Of a stretch of 8,672 bases of DNA, positions 1-6,260 are shown piece by piece. The stretch's first letter is position 1, and each line of letters opens with the position of its first letter. Below the pieces are notes generated by a model that was not told the DNA's origin, made no database searches, and saw only the letters and a list, made by a program, of their open reading frames with translations. The stretch spans positions 1 to 8,672 of the forward strand of contig JANLSD010000361.1 in NCBI GenBank assembly GCA_031362245.1. The letters run 5' to 3'. A program made the position numbers and the translations under genes. This DNA comes from JAAURS01 sp031362245. Lineage in GTDB: Bacteria > Cyanobacteriota > Cyanobacteriia > Thermosynechococcales > Thermosynechococcaceae.

Positions 1-4
1 TACT

Positions 5-23
5 CCCCCCTTTTTAAGGGGGG
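5..23. repeat. C/G-run inverted repeat
   Basis: CCCCCCTT and AAGGGGGG form a perfect 8-bp inverted repeat around a TTT loop, followed by another G run to about 32. Read on the minus strand, the area gives the peptide PPQPPLKRGE, which I recall as a common translated form of a cyanobacterial palindromic repeat. A related G-rich stretch at about 86-101 lies where the PIN toxin fragment ends. Whether it acts as a terminator for minus-strand transcription or is only a dispersed repeat cannot be told here. Confidence 0.6.
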
Positions 24-92
24 TTGGGGGGGATCAAAGGTGTTTGACGTTGTCACATTGACTTGTGTGTACACCGTAGCCAGGATTGGGGG

Positions 93-179
93 TTAGGGGG
101 GCCAGTGCAATAACTTTGAACTTATCCGAACAGTATTGAGATACATCGCACAAACATTGGTATCCAACAAATAGTGCAT
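93..179 (-). pseudogene. truncated PIN-domain (VapC-like) toxin, N-terminal remnant
   Basis: Reading from the ATG at 179 gives 28 codons that begin MHYLLDTNVCAMYLN and end at a TAA (95-93). The LLDTN motif, with its acidic residue at position 6, is the hallmark first strand of PIN-domain ribonucleases such as VapC, which are usually about 130 residues. Here the similarity stops after about 15-25 residues, and the frame runs into CCCCCC sequence and a stop. I see no PIN continuation in any frame down to position 1. It starts two bases after the antitoxin-frame stop, the usual tight spacing of a toxin-antitoxin operon. The later PIN acidic residues are missing, so the product should be inactive. 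The family call rests on one motif plus the operon context. Confidence 0.72.
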
Positions 180-181
180 CC

Positions 182-427
182 TTAGTCAAACGCCCCAGCC
201 AAGTCATGATCAAGCGCGTCAGAAACCCCACAATCATCCAGAATAATAGGGTCATCGGCACAAATGCCTTAGAGAGAAGCCAAAGACGGTTCAACCGACG
301 TTAACGGTTGCACAGGTTGATAAATCACCACCGCCTCAACCTCTCGATCCGTCATTTCTACAGGAATATTGAGAGGGAGAATACCATCCCGTCCAACCCG
401 CTGACGCACCTTAATACTCTCCATCAT
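182..427 (-). pseudogene. VapB-like antitoxin with in-frame stop
   Basis: From the ATG at 427 (a second ATG follows at 424) the frame reads MMESIKVRQRVGRDGILPLN and onward for 52 codons to a TAA at 271-269. The same frame then continues for 28 more codons (ADDPIILDDCGVSDALDHDL and onward) to a TAA at 184-182, just before the PIN toxin start. The acidic tail resembles the C terminus expected of the full antitoxin, so the 269-271 stop is probably a nonsense mutation, for example CAA to TAA. In this type of cyanobacterial antitoxin the N-terminal strand-rich part probably binds DNA and the C-terminal acidic part binds and silences the toxin. A good ribosome site, GAGG at 438-435, lies 7 bases upstream of the first ATG. 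The 52-residue head could still be made and act as a lone DNA-binding protein. Confidence 0.7.
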
Positions 428-449
428 TGCCAGACCTCGTATTTACACC

Positions 450-689
450 ATGGAACCCCAATACACCGTGAAACAAGGACAATACCTTGCCTTCATGTAC
501 TATTACACCAAACTCAACGGCTACCCACCCGCTGAGCGCGATATGCAACACTACTTCAAAACCACACCCCCCACCGTTCATCAAATGGTTATCACCCTGG
601 AAAAACGGAGGCTGATTTCACGACAGCCCAGACAACCGCGCAGTATCCAAGTATTGTTATCCCGCGATCAATTACCAGATTTAGAATGA
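450..689 (+). CDS. small winged-helix (LexA N-domain-like) DNA-binding protein
   Basis: This 79-residue protein has the size and pattern of a LexA-type winged helix on its own. A first helix spans about residues 7-23 (TVKQGQYLAFMYYYTKLNG), then comes YPPAERDMQHYF (about 25-36, compare the GMPPTRAEIAQRL region of LexA), then a probable recognition helix TPPTVHQMVITLEKRRLI (about 39-56), and a basic wing (SRQPRQPRSIQVLL). There is no LexA peptidase domain, so it is not a self-cleaving SOS repressor. It probably binds DNA as a small regulator; its target is unknown. It diverges from the broken antitoxin gene with only 22 bp between start codons, so each gene's promoter would have to overlap the other gene. 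No clear Shine-Dalgarno precedes the ATG. MarR-like or other winged-helix ancestry is possible. Confidence 0.78.
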   Translation: MEPQYTVKQGQYLAFMYYYTKLNGYPPAERDMQHYFKTTPPTVHQMVITLEKRRLISRQPRQPRSIQVLLSRDQLPDLE

Positions 690-717
690 ATGAGCACAAC
701 CGAAACACTATGACAAA

Positions 718-889
718 GCGATCGCCTCCAACGCTGAAACTAAAGAAAATGCGGACTCTTGGTGCGTAGCTATCGCCCCACCCCAGCCGACAGCGACAGA
801 ACTGCGATCGCCCCCAAGCTTGAACCTGGAGAAAATGCGGACTCTTGGTGCGTAGCTATCGCCCAGCCGGAGACGGTTCTGAAGCCATC
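718..889. repeat. 86-bp tandem duplication with HIP1 sites
   Basis: Two head-to-tail units start at GCGATCGC sites at 718 and 804, a period of 86 bp. A 35-bp core is identical in both copies (745-779 and 831-865), while the flanking parts have diverged. A degenerate third start (GCCATCGCCTCC, from 884) and another HIP1 site (904-911) follow. This fills most of the 303-bp space between the winged-helix gene and the end of priA. I see no RNA gene and no convincing coding sequence in the rest of 690-992. Each core contains a mini-frame ATG...TAG for MRTLGA, which is probably coincidental. Confidence 0.85.
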
Positions 890-992
890 GCCTCCGGTAA
901 GTAGCGATCGCCGTGATTTTAAAGTTTATCGCTGACGAAATAAGAACCCATTTGAAAACCTACTTAACCTTTATTTTGCCGATCTCTCTATC

Positions 993-3602
993 CTAGAGAA
1001 AGCTTAAGGGATCCACATCAATCGTGAGCCTCACATTCTTGTCGCAACAGTTCTGCATCTCCTGAAGAGGTAGCCTCCAATCATGGGAATTTCCCCCTAG
1101 ATTCGGCAGCATCTTTACCATTAATTGCCAGCGAAACCGACCCGCAACGCGCAAGATATTAGCGGGCGCTGGCCCTAGCACTTCAACACTGACCTGATCT
1201 CGTTCAATCGCAGCTCTCAACACATCTGCCACTTTCTCCGCAGTTTTTTCAACCTGCTCCGCTTCGGGGCTGCTCAACCGCAGCAAAATAAGTTGCCCAT
1301 AGGGCGGATAGTTGAGTTCGGCCCGTTTCTTCAATTCCGCATCCACACAGGCTTGGAATTCATAGCGCTGCACAGCTCCAATTTCTGGTGTTTCTGGGCA
1401 ATAGGTTTGCATAATGACCTGCCCTGGCATTTCCCCTCGTCCAGCACGGCCTGCCACCTGGAGCAAGGTTTGTACCGCTCGTTCACTGGCGCGGAAATCG
1501 GGGAGGTTCAAAAGTCCATCCGCAGCCAGCACGCCCACAAGCTGAACTTGCGGCAGATCAATGCCTTTTGTCAGCATTTGGGTGCCCACTAGTAAATCGG
1601 CTTCCCCCTCTGCAAACTGACCCAGCAAGTCCCGATGGGCACCTTTGCGGCGGGTGGTATCGCTGTCAAATCGGAGCAGGCGCAGCTCAGGGAAATCTTC
1701 GGTGAGGGTTTCAATCACGCGTTGGGTGCCTGTGCCAAAAAATTTGAAGTAGGGGGAGGTACAGGCGGGGCAGTCCTTCGGCTGCTGCTGGATAAAGTTG
1801 CAGTAGTGGCAGCGCAGGAGCGGATTGCGTTGGGGGGATTCGTGGTGATAGGTGAGGGAAACGCTGCAATTGGGGCAGTCCATGACGTAGCCGCAGCTTC
1901 GGCAAGAGACAAAGGTGCTGTGGCCCCGTCGCTGGACGAATAAAATGCCCTGTTGATTCTTTTCTTTGAGGGCGTGGAGTGCGCTTTGTAGAGTTTGGCT
2001 AAACATGGAGCGGTTGCCGTTTTGCAGCTCTTCGCGCATGTCTACGATGGTGATAGGGGGGAGCGGACGGGATTGGACTCGGTGGGGAAGGGAGAGATAG
2101 TGCTTTGGTAATAAAAGACCCTCACCCCCAGCCCCTCTCCCTAGGGAGAGGGGAGCAGGATAATGTCTATTTCTTAGCCCTTCTCCCTGGGGAGAAGGGT
2201 TGGGATGAGGGGCAGAAGTGTGACGCGAGAAATCGAATTCGCTCTTCGGTTGAACATTAACCCATGTCTCTAAAGACGGCGTAGCAGAACCCAAAATCAA
2301 CGGACAACCAGAAAGCTCCGATCGCCATCCCGCCACCATCCGCGCATGGTAACAAGGCGCAGGCTGCTCTTGCTTATAGCCCGAATCATGTTCTTCATCC
2401 AGAATGATCACCCCTAGATTTGGCAACGGCGCAAAGACGGCGGAGCGGGTGCCAATCACAACCTGGGGTTCTTTGTTGAGTAAATAACGCCAAGTGTCAT
2501 AACGTTCGCCATCGGAAAGGGCGCTGTGGTATACCCGCACGCGTGAGCCAAATCTGGCGCGGAAGCGATCTGTGAGTTGGGGGGTGAGTCCTATTTCTGG
2601 GACAAGGACGAGGGCCGATTTACCTTGTTTGAGGATAGGGGCGATCGCCTGCAAATAAACCTCCGTCTTCCCCGACCCCGTCACACCGTGCAGCAACACC
2701 GTGGCACAGCCCGATAGCCCATGAATCGCAGCCAATGCCGTTTGCTGATCTTCGGTAAGTACTAAGGGCTGATCTCTAGACACCGCATGATCTTCAAGAC
2801 GCAGACGTTCTTCCGAAGTAATGCTAATGCATCCAGCTTGGGCGATCTTTTGGAGGGTGGGGGCTGTGGTTTTGCTGTGTTTGAGCAAATCCTGAAGCCA
2901 AAGTTCTCCGCCGTGATGGGCTAAGGTTGCTAAAATCTCGCGCTGGCGTGGGGTCAAGTCTTCTGCGTCTTGGCTTAAAAGCGTCACTTTTTGCTGACGC
3001 TTGGGCTGGGTGGAGCTTGCAGGCGGCTCTAGGGTAATCTCTATCCATCCCAATTGCTTTAGCTCACGTAGCCCTTTGTCTGCACCCCGCACTTTTTGCT
3101 GGAGGTACCGCCAAGCATAGCCGTCTTGAGTTGCAGCGCTTTGCAGCAGTTCCACAATCCGCTGGGCGGTGGAGCTAATGGGTTTGGACTCTGGAATTTT
3201 TGTAATGAGTAGGCGCACCCGCCGCTGCGATCGCTGCAATAACCCTGGCGGCAATGCTACTCGGATGGCGGTCATCAGCGGCGTATAGTAATAGTCCGCC
3301 ACTCGCTCCAGCAAGGCCCAGTATCCTGGCGGAAACAGGCTATCGCTGACTACTTCGGCAACTTCACGGATTTGGTTGGGGAGTAGGTCTGGGGGTGGAG
3401 TGGCGCTGAGACGGACGGCGATCGCCCCCACCTGCTGCGCCCCAAAGTCCACAGTCAAAATATCCCCTGGCGCAATGGGGGTTTGTGCAGGGACGCGGTA
3501 GGTTAATAGCCCCGTGTGACCAGGGCAATCCACCAAAACTTCAACATAGGGTAGTAGCGCAGTCTCAGACTCCATTGCTTGACCCAATAGGGCAGTTTGC
3601 AT
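993..3602 (-). CDS. priA: primosomal replication-restart helicase PriA
   Basis: PriA is a 3'-to-5' superfamily 2 DNA helicase that recognises stalled or collapsed forks and starts reloading of the replicative helicase. The chosen start (ATG at 3602) gives 869 residues. Visible in order: an N-terminal 3'-DNA-end-binding region (about 10-110), Walker A GVTGSGKT (306-313), DEEH box (402-405), SATPSLET (439-446), eight zinc-binding cysteines (567, 570, 576, 579, 598, 601, 611, 614), GTQMLTKGIDLP (673-684) and the QVAGRAGRG arginine motif (715-723). The end, VDPLSFL, matches the family. The frame is open back to a GTG at 3653, but that would overlap folB; the ATG one base after the folB stop (TAGAATG) with AAGGG 11 bases upstream is a better start. 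A later ATG at 3575 is also possible. Residues about 454-499 are an extra segment encoded by a palindromic repeat; every helicase motif remains intact. Confidence 0.96.
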   Translation of the reverse strand: MQTALLGQAMESETALLPYVEVLVDCPGHTGLLTYRVPAQTPIAPGDILTVDFGAQQVGAIAVRLSATPPPDLLPNQIREVAEVVSDSLFPPGYWALLERVADYYYTPLMTAIRVALPPGLLQRSQRRVRLLITKIPESKPISSTAQRIVELLQSAATQDGYAWRYLQQKVRGADKGLRELKQLGWIEITLEPPASSTQPKRQQKVTLLSQDAEDLTPRQREILATLAHHGGELWLQDLLKHSKTTAPTLQKIAQAGCISITSEERLRLEDHAVSRDQPLVLTEDQQTALAAIHGLSGCATVLLHGVTGSGKTEVYLQAIAPILKQGKSALVLVPEIGLTPQLTDRFRARFGSRVRVYHSALSDGERYDTWRYLLNKEPQVVIGTRSAVFAPLPNLGVIILDEEHDSGYKQEQPAPCYHARMVAGWRSELSGCPLILGSATPSLETWVNVQPKSEFDFSRHTSAPHPNPSPQGEGLRNRHYPAPLSLGRGAGGEGLLLPKHYLSLPHRVQSRPLPPITIVDMREELQNGNRSMFSQTLQSALHALKEKNQQGILFVQRRGHSTFVSCRSCGYVMDCPNCSVSLTYHHESPQRNPLLRCHYCNFIQQQPKDCPACTSPYFKFFGTGTQRVIETLTEDFPELRLLRFDSDTTRRKGAHRDLLGQFAEGEADLLVGTQMLTKGIDLPQVQLVGVLAADGLLNLPDFRASERAVQTLLQVAGRAGRGEMPGQVIMQTYCPETPEIGAVQRYEFQACVDAELKKRAELNYPPYGQLILLRLSSPEAEQVEKTAEKVADVLRAAIERDQVSVEVLGPAPANILRVAGRFRWQLMVKMLPNLGGNSHDWRLPLQEMQNCCDKNVRLTIDVDPLSFL
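2119..2211. repeat. palindromic repeat element inserted in frame in priA
   Basis: The element begins CCCTCACCCCCAGCCCCTC at 2119 and ends with a near-complementary arm finishing GATGAGGG at 2211, so the outer arms of about 22 bp form an imperfect inverted repeat. Inside are two further hairpins: a perfect 22-bp palindrome at 2132-2153 and a near-perfect 22-bp one at 2178-2199. The measured length, 93 bp, is 31 codons, so the priA frame is kept. On the minus strand it encodes a Pro/Gly-rich peptide including PHPNPSPQGEG and LSLGRGAGGEG, which I recall as typical translated forms of a repeat that is frequent between genes in many bacteria. The exact edges and any target duplication are uncertain; the extra protein segment may be somewhat longer, about 45 residues. 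Confidence 0.85.
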
Positions 3603-3603
3603 T

Positions 3604-3966
3604 CTAACAGCTACCCTTTGAGCGCAAAATCTCCACCTGAATCTGACCACCAAAATCAGGAATGGGAGGGTGTTTGATCAGACAAACATGTACCTGTTCC
3701 ACGATGGAGTATTCCAGAACTGCATCGGCAATGACTGTGGCGAGACGTTCGACGAGGGCATAGTGCGATCGCCGAATAATCTCCTGTACCTGGGCGATCA
3801 GCGGCCCATAGTGGAGCGTGTCTGCCAACACATCGCTCTGACCTGACGGGTTCAAGTCTAGATAAATCTGAAGATTGACCTCAAACCACTGTCCTAAGAC
3901 CTGCTCCTCCGGCAAGACTCCGGTATAGCCGTACCCACGAATTCCCTTCAAGTGTAGACAGTCCAC
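3604..3966 (-). CDS. folB: dihydroneopterin aldolase
   Basis: FolB converts 7,8-dihydroneopterin to 6-hydroxymethyl-7,8-dihydropterin and glycolaldehyde in folate synthesis, in the cytoplasm and normally as an octamer. At 120 residues it has the usual length. Family residues are in place: GYTGVLPEEQ near the N terminus (Glu21), DTLHYG (Tyr53), ALVERLA (Glu73, pterin binding) and LIKHPPIP with the catalytic-position Lys98. The usual GYHG motif reads GYTG here. The start is a GTG at 3966, preceded by a GGGG stretch 9 bases upstream. The stop is one base before the priA ATG, so the two genes are almost surely one transcript with coupled translation. Confidence 0.93.
   Translation of the reverse strand: MDCLHLKGIRGYGYTGVLPEEQVLGQWFEVNLQIYLDLNPSGQSDVLADTLHYGPLIAQVQEIIRRSHYALVERLATVIADAVLEYSIVEQVHVCLIKHPPIPDFGGQIQVEILRSKGSC
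3614..3618 (-). promoter_or_regulatory. ribosome binding site for priA inside folB
   Basis: AAGGG on the minus strand ends 11 bases before the ATG at 3602 and lies within the last codons of folB. It supports that ATG as the priA start and coupled translation of the two genes. The spacing is slightly long for a typical site. Confidence 0.5.
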
Positions 3967-4148
3967 GATATTACCCCAAGTATTGACCCCTTGCTATTAT
4001 GCTGAATTGTGGAGAAAATCTATCCATTGAGGCGTTCCTCAAAGAAAAATAGGGCATACTATAAAACATCAACCCATTTTCTCTTCAAGTGCTGAAAAGA
4101 TAGCGGTATCAACGTTTCACCATCTGGGAATGCACTTGATCTATCTGC
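3967..4148. promoter_or_regulatory. divergent promoter region between folB and the phosphatase gene
   Basis: These 182 bp separate two divergent genes and must hold both promoters. A -10-like CATAAT on the minus strand (4001-3996) could serve folB-priA, and an AT-rich TACTAT/TATAAA run (4057-4065) could serve the phosphatase gene. Neither has a good -35 partner, so exact promoters are not called. No operator repeat stands out. Confidence 0.4.
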
Positions 4149-4925
4149 ATGTTAGATGATTCTTCTAGGCGTATCGTAATCGGGGACGTGCATGGTCACT
4201 ATCAAGGACTAAAACATCTGATTGCGCTCCTAAACCTAAGCGATCAAGATACGGTCTATTTTCTAGGGGATCTGATCGACCGTGGGCCAGAGAGTGCCCA
4301 GGTGGTTGAGTTTGTCAGAACCCATGAATATTTTTGTTTGCTGGGCAACCATGAACAGATGGCTTGCTTAGCCTTTTCTTCGACGAAGTTTGAAAACTTT
4401 GCCATGGAGGCTTGGCTGTCTGCGGGCGGACGGAGCACGTTGGATAGTTATGGGGGATTGGAAACACAGCTCGAAGCAGACTTAAAGTGGTTTCAACGCC
4501 TACCCAGCTATTTTGATTTAGGGGATTTTTGGTTGGTGCATGCAGGAGTGCATCCTCGCATTCCGTTAGAGCTTCAGTCTTCCCAAGAGTTTTGCTGGAT
4601 CCGTCAAGAATTTCACCAGATGGAGAAGCCCTTTTTTGAAGATAAGACGATTGTCACAGGACATACGATTACCTTCACGTTTCAAGGCATTGAACCAGGG
4701 CAAATTGCCCAGGGCGTGGGCTGGCTCGACATTGATACGGGCGCATATCACCCAAAAAGCGGTTGGATCACGGCGCTGGATTTGAACCACAAACAGGTCT
4801 ATCAAGTGAATGTCTATAGTGGAGTAGAGCGGGTTAGGCCACTGCTAGAAGCTGCTACTGCCATCCAACCGTCACTAAAGCGACAAACGTTTTTCTCCAA
4901 AAAGTTAGTGCCTCGTATTGCCTGA
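4149..4925 (+). CDS. PPP-family metallophosphatase (serine/threonine protein phosphatase-like)
   Basis: The 258-residue protein carries the complete two-metal PPP signature: GDVHGHY (Asp13, His15), GDLIDRG (Asp41, Asp44, Arg45), GNHEQM (Asn67, His68), LVHAG (His131) and GHT (His172). Metal-binding and catalytic positions are therefore all present, and an active phosphatase is expected. The size and motif spacing resemble bacterial and lambda-type serine/threonine phosphatases, and also symmetrical diadenosine tetraphosphatase (ApaH), so the substrate may be a phosphoprotein or a nucleotide. The tail after about residue 215 has no recognised domain; it ends in a basic segment (KRQTFFSKKLVPR). 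No signal peptide or membrane segment is seen, so it should be cytoplasmic. No strong Shine-Dalgarno precedes the ATG; the nearby ATG at 4130 is out of frame. It stands alone, divergent from folB. Confidence 0.9.
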   Translation: MLDDSSRRIVIGDVHGHYQGLKHLIALLNLSDQDTVYFLGDLIDRGPESAQVVEFVRTHEYFCLLGNHEQMACLAFSSTKFENFAMEAWLSAGGRSTLDSYGGLETQLEADLKWFQRLPSYFDLGDFWLVHAGVHPRIPLELQSSQEFCWIRQEFHQMEKPFFEDKTIVTGHTITFTFQGIEPGQIAQGVGWLDIDTGAYHPKSGWITALDLNHKQVYQVNVYSGVERVRPLLEAATAIQPSLKRQTFFSKKLVPRIA

Positions 4926-4980
4926 CTGTGGACGAGGGATCTCCGGTAATCGCAACGTTAGGCCATTTCCGACATTCACA

Positions 4981-5000
4981 GGGCGCAAGGCATTGCGCCC
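4981..5000. repeat. hairpin repeat GGGCGCAA...TTGCGCCC
   Basis: An 8-bp perfect stem with a GGCA loop lies in the 127-bp gap between the phosphatase gene and hisC. It is followed by CTAC, a C run and TTTT (5011-5014). The sequence resembles an abundant cyanobacterial intergenic repeat of the GTAGGGGCGCAA type. It could end phosphatase transcription, but the T tract is short and displaced from the stem, so I call it a repeat rather than a terminator. Confidence 0.65.
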
Positions 5001-5052
5001 CTACGCCCCCCTTTTGCAGATAAAGTGGGCATAGACAACGTTGTGTGAACCA

Positions 5053-6129
5053 ATGATCTTTTTGCGCAAACATCTTCAATCCGTTGCAGGCTATACCCCT
5101 GGCGAACAGCCACCCCCTGGCAGCCCCATCATCAAGCTCAACACCAACGAAAACCCCTATCCACCCTCCCCAGAAGTCTTTCGAGCACTGCAAACCCTAG
5201 ATCCAGAATGGCTTAGACGCTACCCTGACCCTACAGCGATCGCCTTCCGTCAGGCCGCCAGCGAAGTCCTAGACATCCCCCCAGACTGGATCACCGTCGG
5301 TAACGGCAGCGATGAACTGATTAGCCTGATTGTGCGTGCCTTTGTAGAACCTGGGGCAACGGTGGTCTATCCCATGCCGAGCTATGTGCTGTACCGCACC
5401 GTGGCGCAAATCCAGGCAGCACAAGAGGTTGAGATTGCCTACGATGCAGACTTTAATATTCCGCTTCAAGAAATCCTAGAGGCTCAGGGTGCTGTTACAT
5501 TTATTGCCTCTCCCAATAGCCCGATTGGGAATGTTGTCTCGGCGGATGATCTCGAAACCCTTGCTGCCAACCTTCAGGGATTGCTGGTGATTGATGAAGC
5601 CTACGTAGACTTTACCAATACCAATGCACTGCATCTGGTGCAAACCCACCCCAACGTGATTATTCTGAGAACCCTATCCAAGGGCTATTCTTTAGCTGGG
5701 TTACGGCTGGGGTTTGCGATCGCCCATCCCACCCTCATCCAAGACCTCAATAAAATCAAAGATAGCTACGCCGTGGATGCGATCGCCGCCATCACTGGAG
5801 CTGCCGCCATGCGGGATCAGGCTCATAAAAATCAGAACATGGCGAAAGTGCTGCGATCGCGTGCCATCCTGCATCAGAACTTAGAAGCTTTGGGCTTTCG
5901 GGTGTGGCCCTCGGAGGGTAATTTTTTGCTTGTACAGCCCCCTCAAACCGAAACGGCGGACTCTGGGTGTGCAGCGCTCGACTTTCAGCAAGACTTAAAA
6001 AAACAAGGGATTTTGGTGCGGCACTTCAACCTTTCTGGCGTTGTTGATAAATTGCGCATCACAATCGGAACAGACGAGCACAATGAAATACTGTGTAAAC
6101 GGCTCCAATCTTTGGTGAATCTACCGTAA
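5053..6129 (+). CDS. hisC: histidinol-phosphate aminotransferase
   Basis: HisC is a pyridoxal-phosphate enzyme that transfers an amino group from glutamate to imidazole-acetol phosphate in histidine synthesis. Fold-type I class II aminotransferase landmarks appear in order in this 358-residue protein: KLNTNENPYPPSP (28-40), RRYPDPTA, GNGSDELI (84-91), ASPNSPIGN (Asn155, where SPNSPTG is usual), VIDEAYVDF (Asp181), RTLSKGYSLAGLRLG with the cofactor lysine Lys210, and LRITIGT near the end (Arg335). Length fits the family. The frame is open from a TTG at 5041, but the ATG at 5053 gives a normal N terminus. There is no strong Shine-Dalgarno. It is not next to other his genes, which is usual in cyanobacteria, where these genes are scattered. 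A related aromatic aminotransferase activity cannot be excluded from motifs alone. Confidence 0.93.
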   Translation: MIFLRKHLQSVAGYTPGEQPPPGSPIIKLNTNENPYPPSPEVFRALQTLDPEWLRRYPDPTAIAFRQAASEVLDIPPDWITVGNGSDELISLIVRAFVEPGATVVYPMPSYVLYRTVAQIQAAQEVEIAYDADFNIPLQEILEAQGAVTFIASPNSPIGNVVSADDLETLAANLQGLLVIDEAYVDFTNTNALHLVQTHPNVIILRTLSKGYSLAGLRLGFAIAHPTLIQDLNKIKDSYAVDAIAAITGAAAMRDQAHKNQNMAKVLRSRAILHQNLEALGFRVWPSEGNFLLVQPPQTETADSGCAALDFQQDLKKQGILVRHFNLSGVVDKLRITIGTDEHNEILCKRLQSLVNLP

Positions 6130-6260
6130 TCCATGGCTCTCTACCTATGCAGATTCACTCAGCGCATATTCAGACGACTCACAGAATCTCTTTAGTCCCG
6201 TATCATTTGCGCTTCAGTCTCACCCTCTAAGCTTCAGATCAGTTTAGCAGCGGTCTTGCT

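Noticed and set aside
34..294. 86-codon minus-strand frame with a hydrophobic start
   Set aside because: It begins with TTG and lies out of frame over the antitoxin and PIN toxin remnants, which have recognisable motifs and operon spacing. I treat it as a chance frame.
308..535. 75-codon plus-strand frame
   Set aside because: It is antisense to the antitoxin and overlaps the winged-helix gene in another frame; its His/Arg/Thr-rich translation resembles no family.
686..769. 26-codon basic peptide whose ATG overlaps the stop of the winged-helix gene
   Set aside because: It has no ribosome site and ends inside the tandem repeat core. The ATGA overlap alone is not enough to call a gene.
976..1003. 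Possible terminator hairpin at the end of priA (TCTCTA/TAGAGA)
   Set aside because: The stem is only 6 bp, spans the priA stop codon and is not followed by a T tract on the minus strand.
1635..1943. 102-codon plus-strand frame, Ala/Gly-rich
   Set aside because: It is antisense to the zinc-binding and helicase part of priA, a typical shadow frame.
2132..2199. CRISPR-like repeats
   Set aside because: The two 22-bp palindromes differ from each other and are parts of one palindromic element; there is no regular repeat-spacer series here or elsewhere in the window.
6130..6260. Regulatory element before the channel gene (GCTTCAG repeated at about 6209 and 6232)
   Set aside because: A 7-base repeat in 131 bp is weak evidence, and no -10 or operator symmetry accompanies it.
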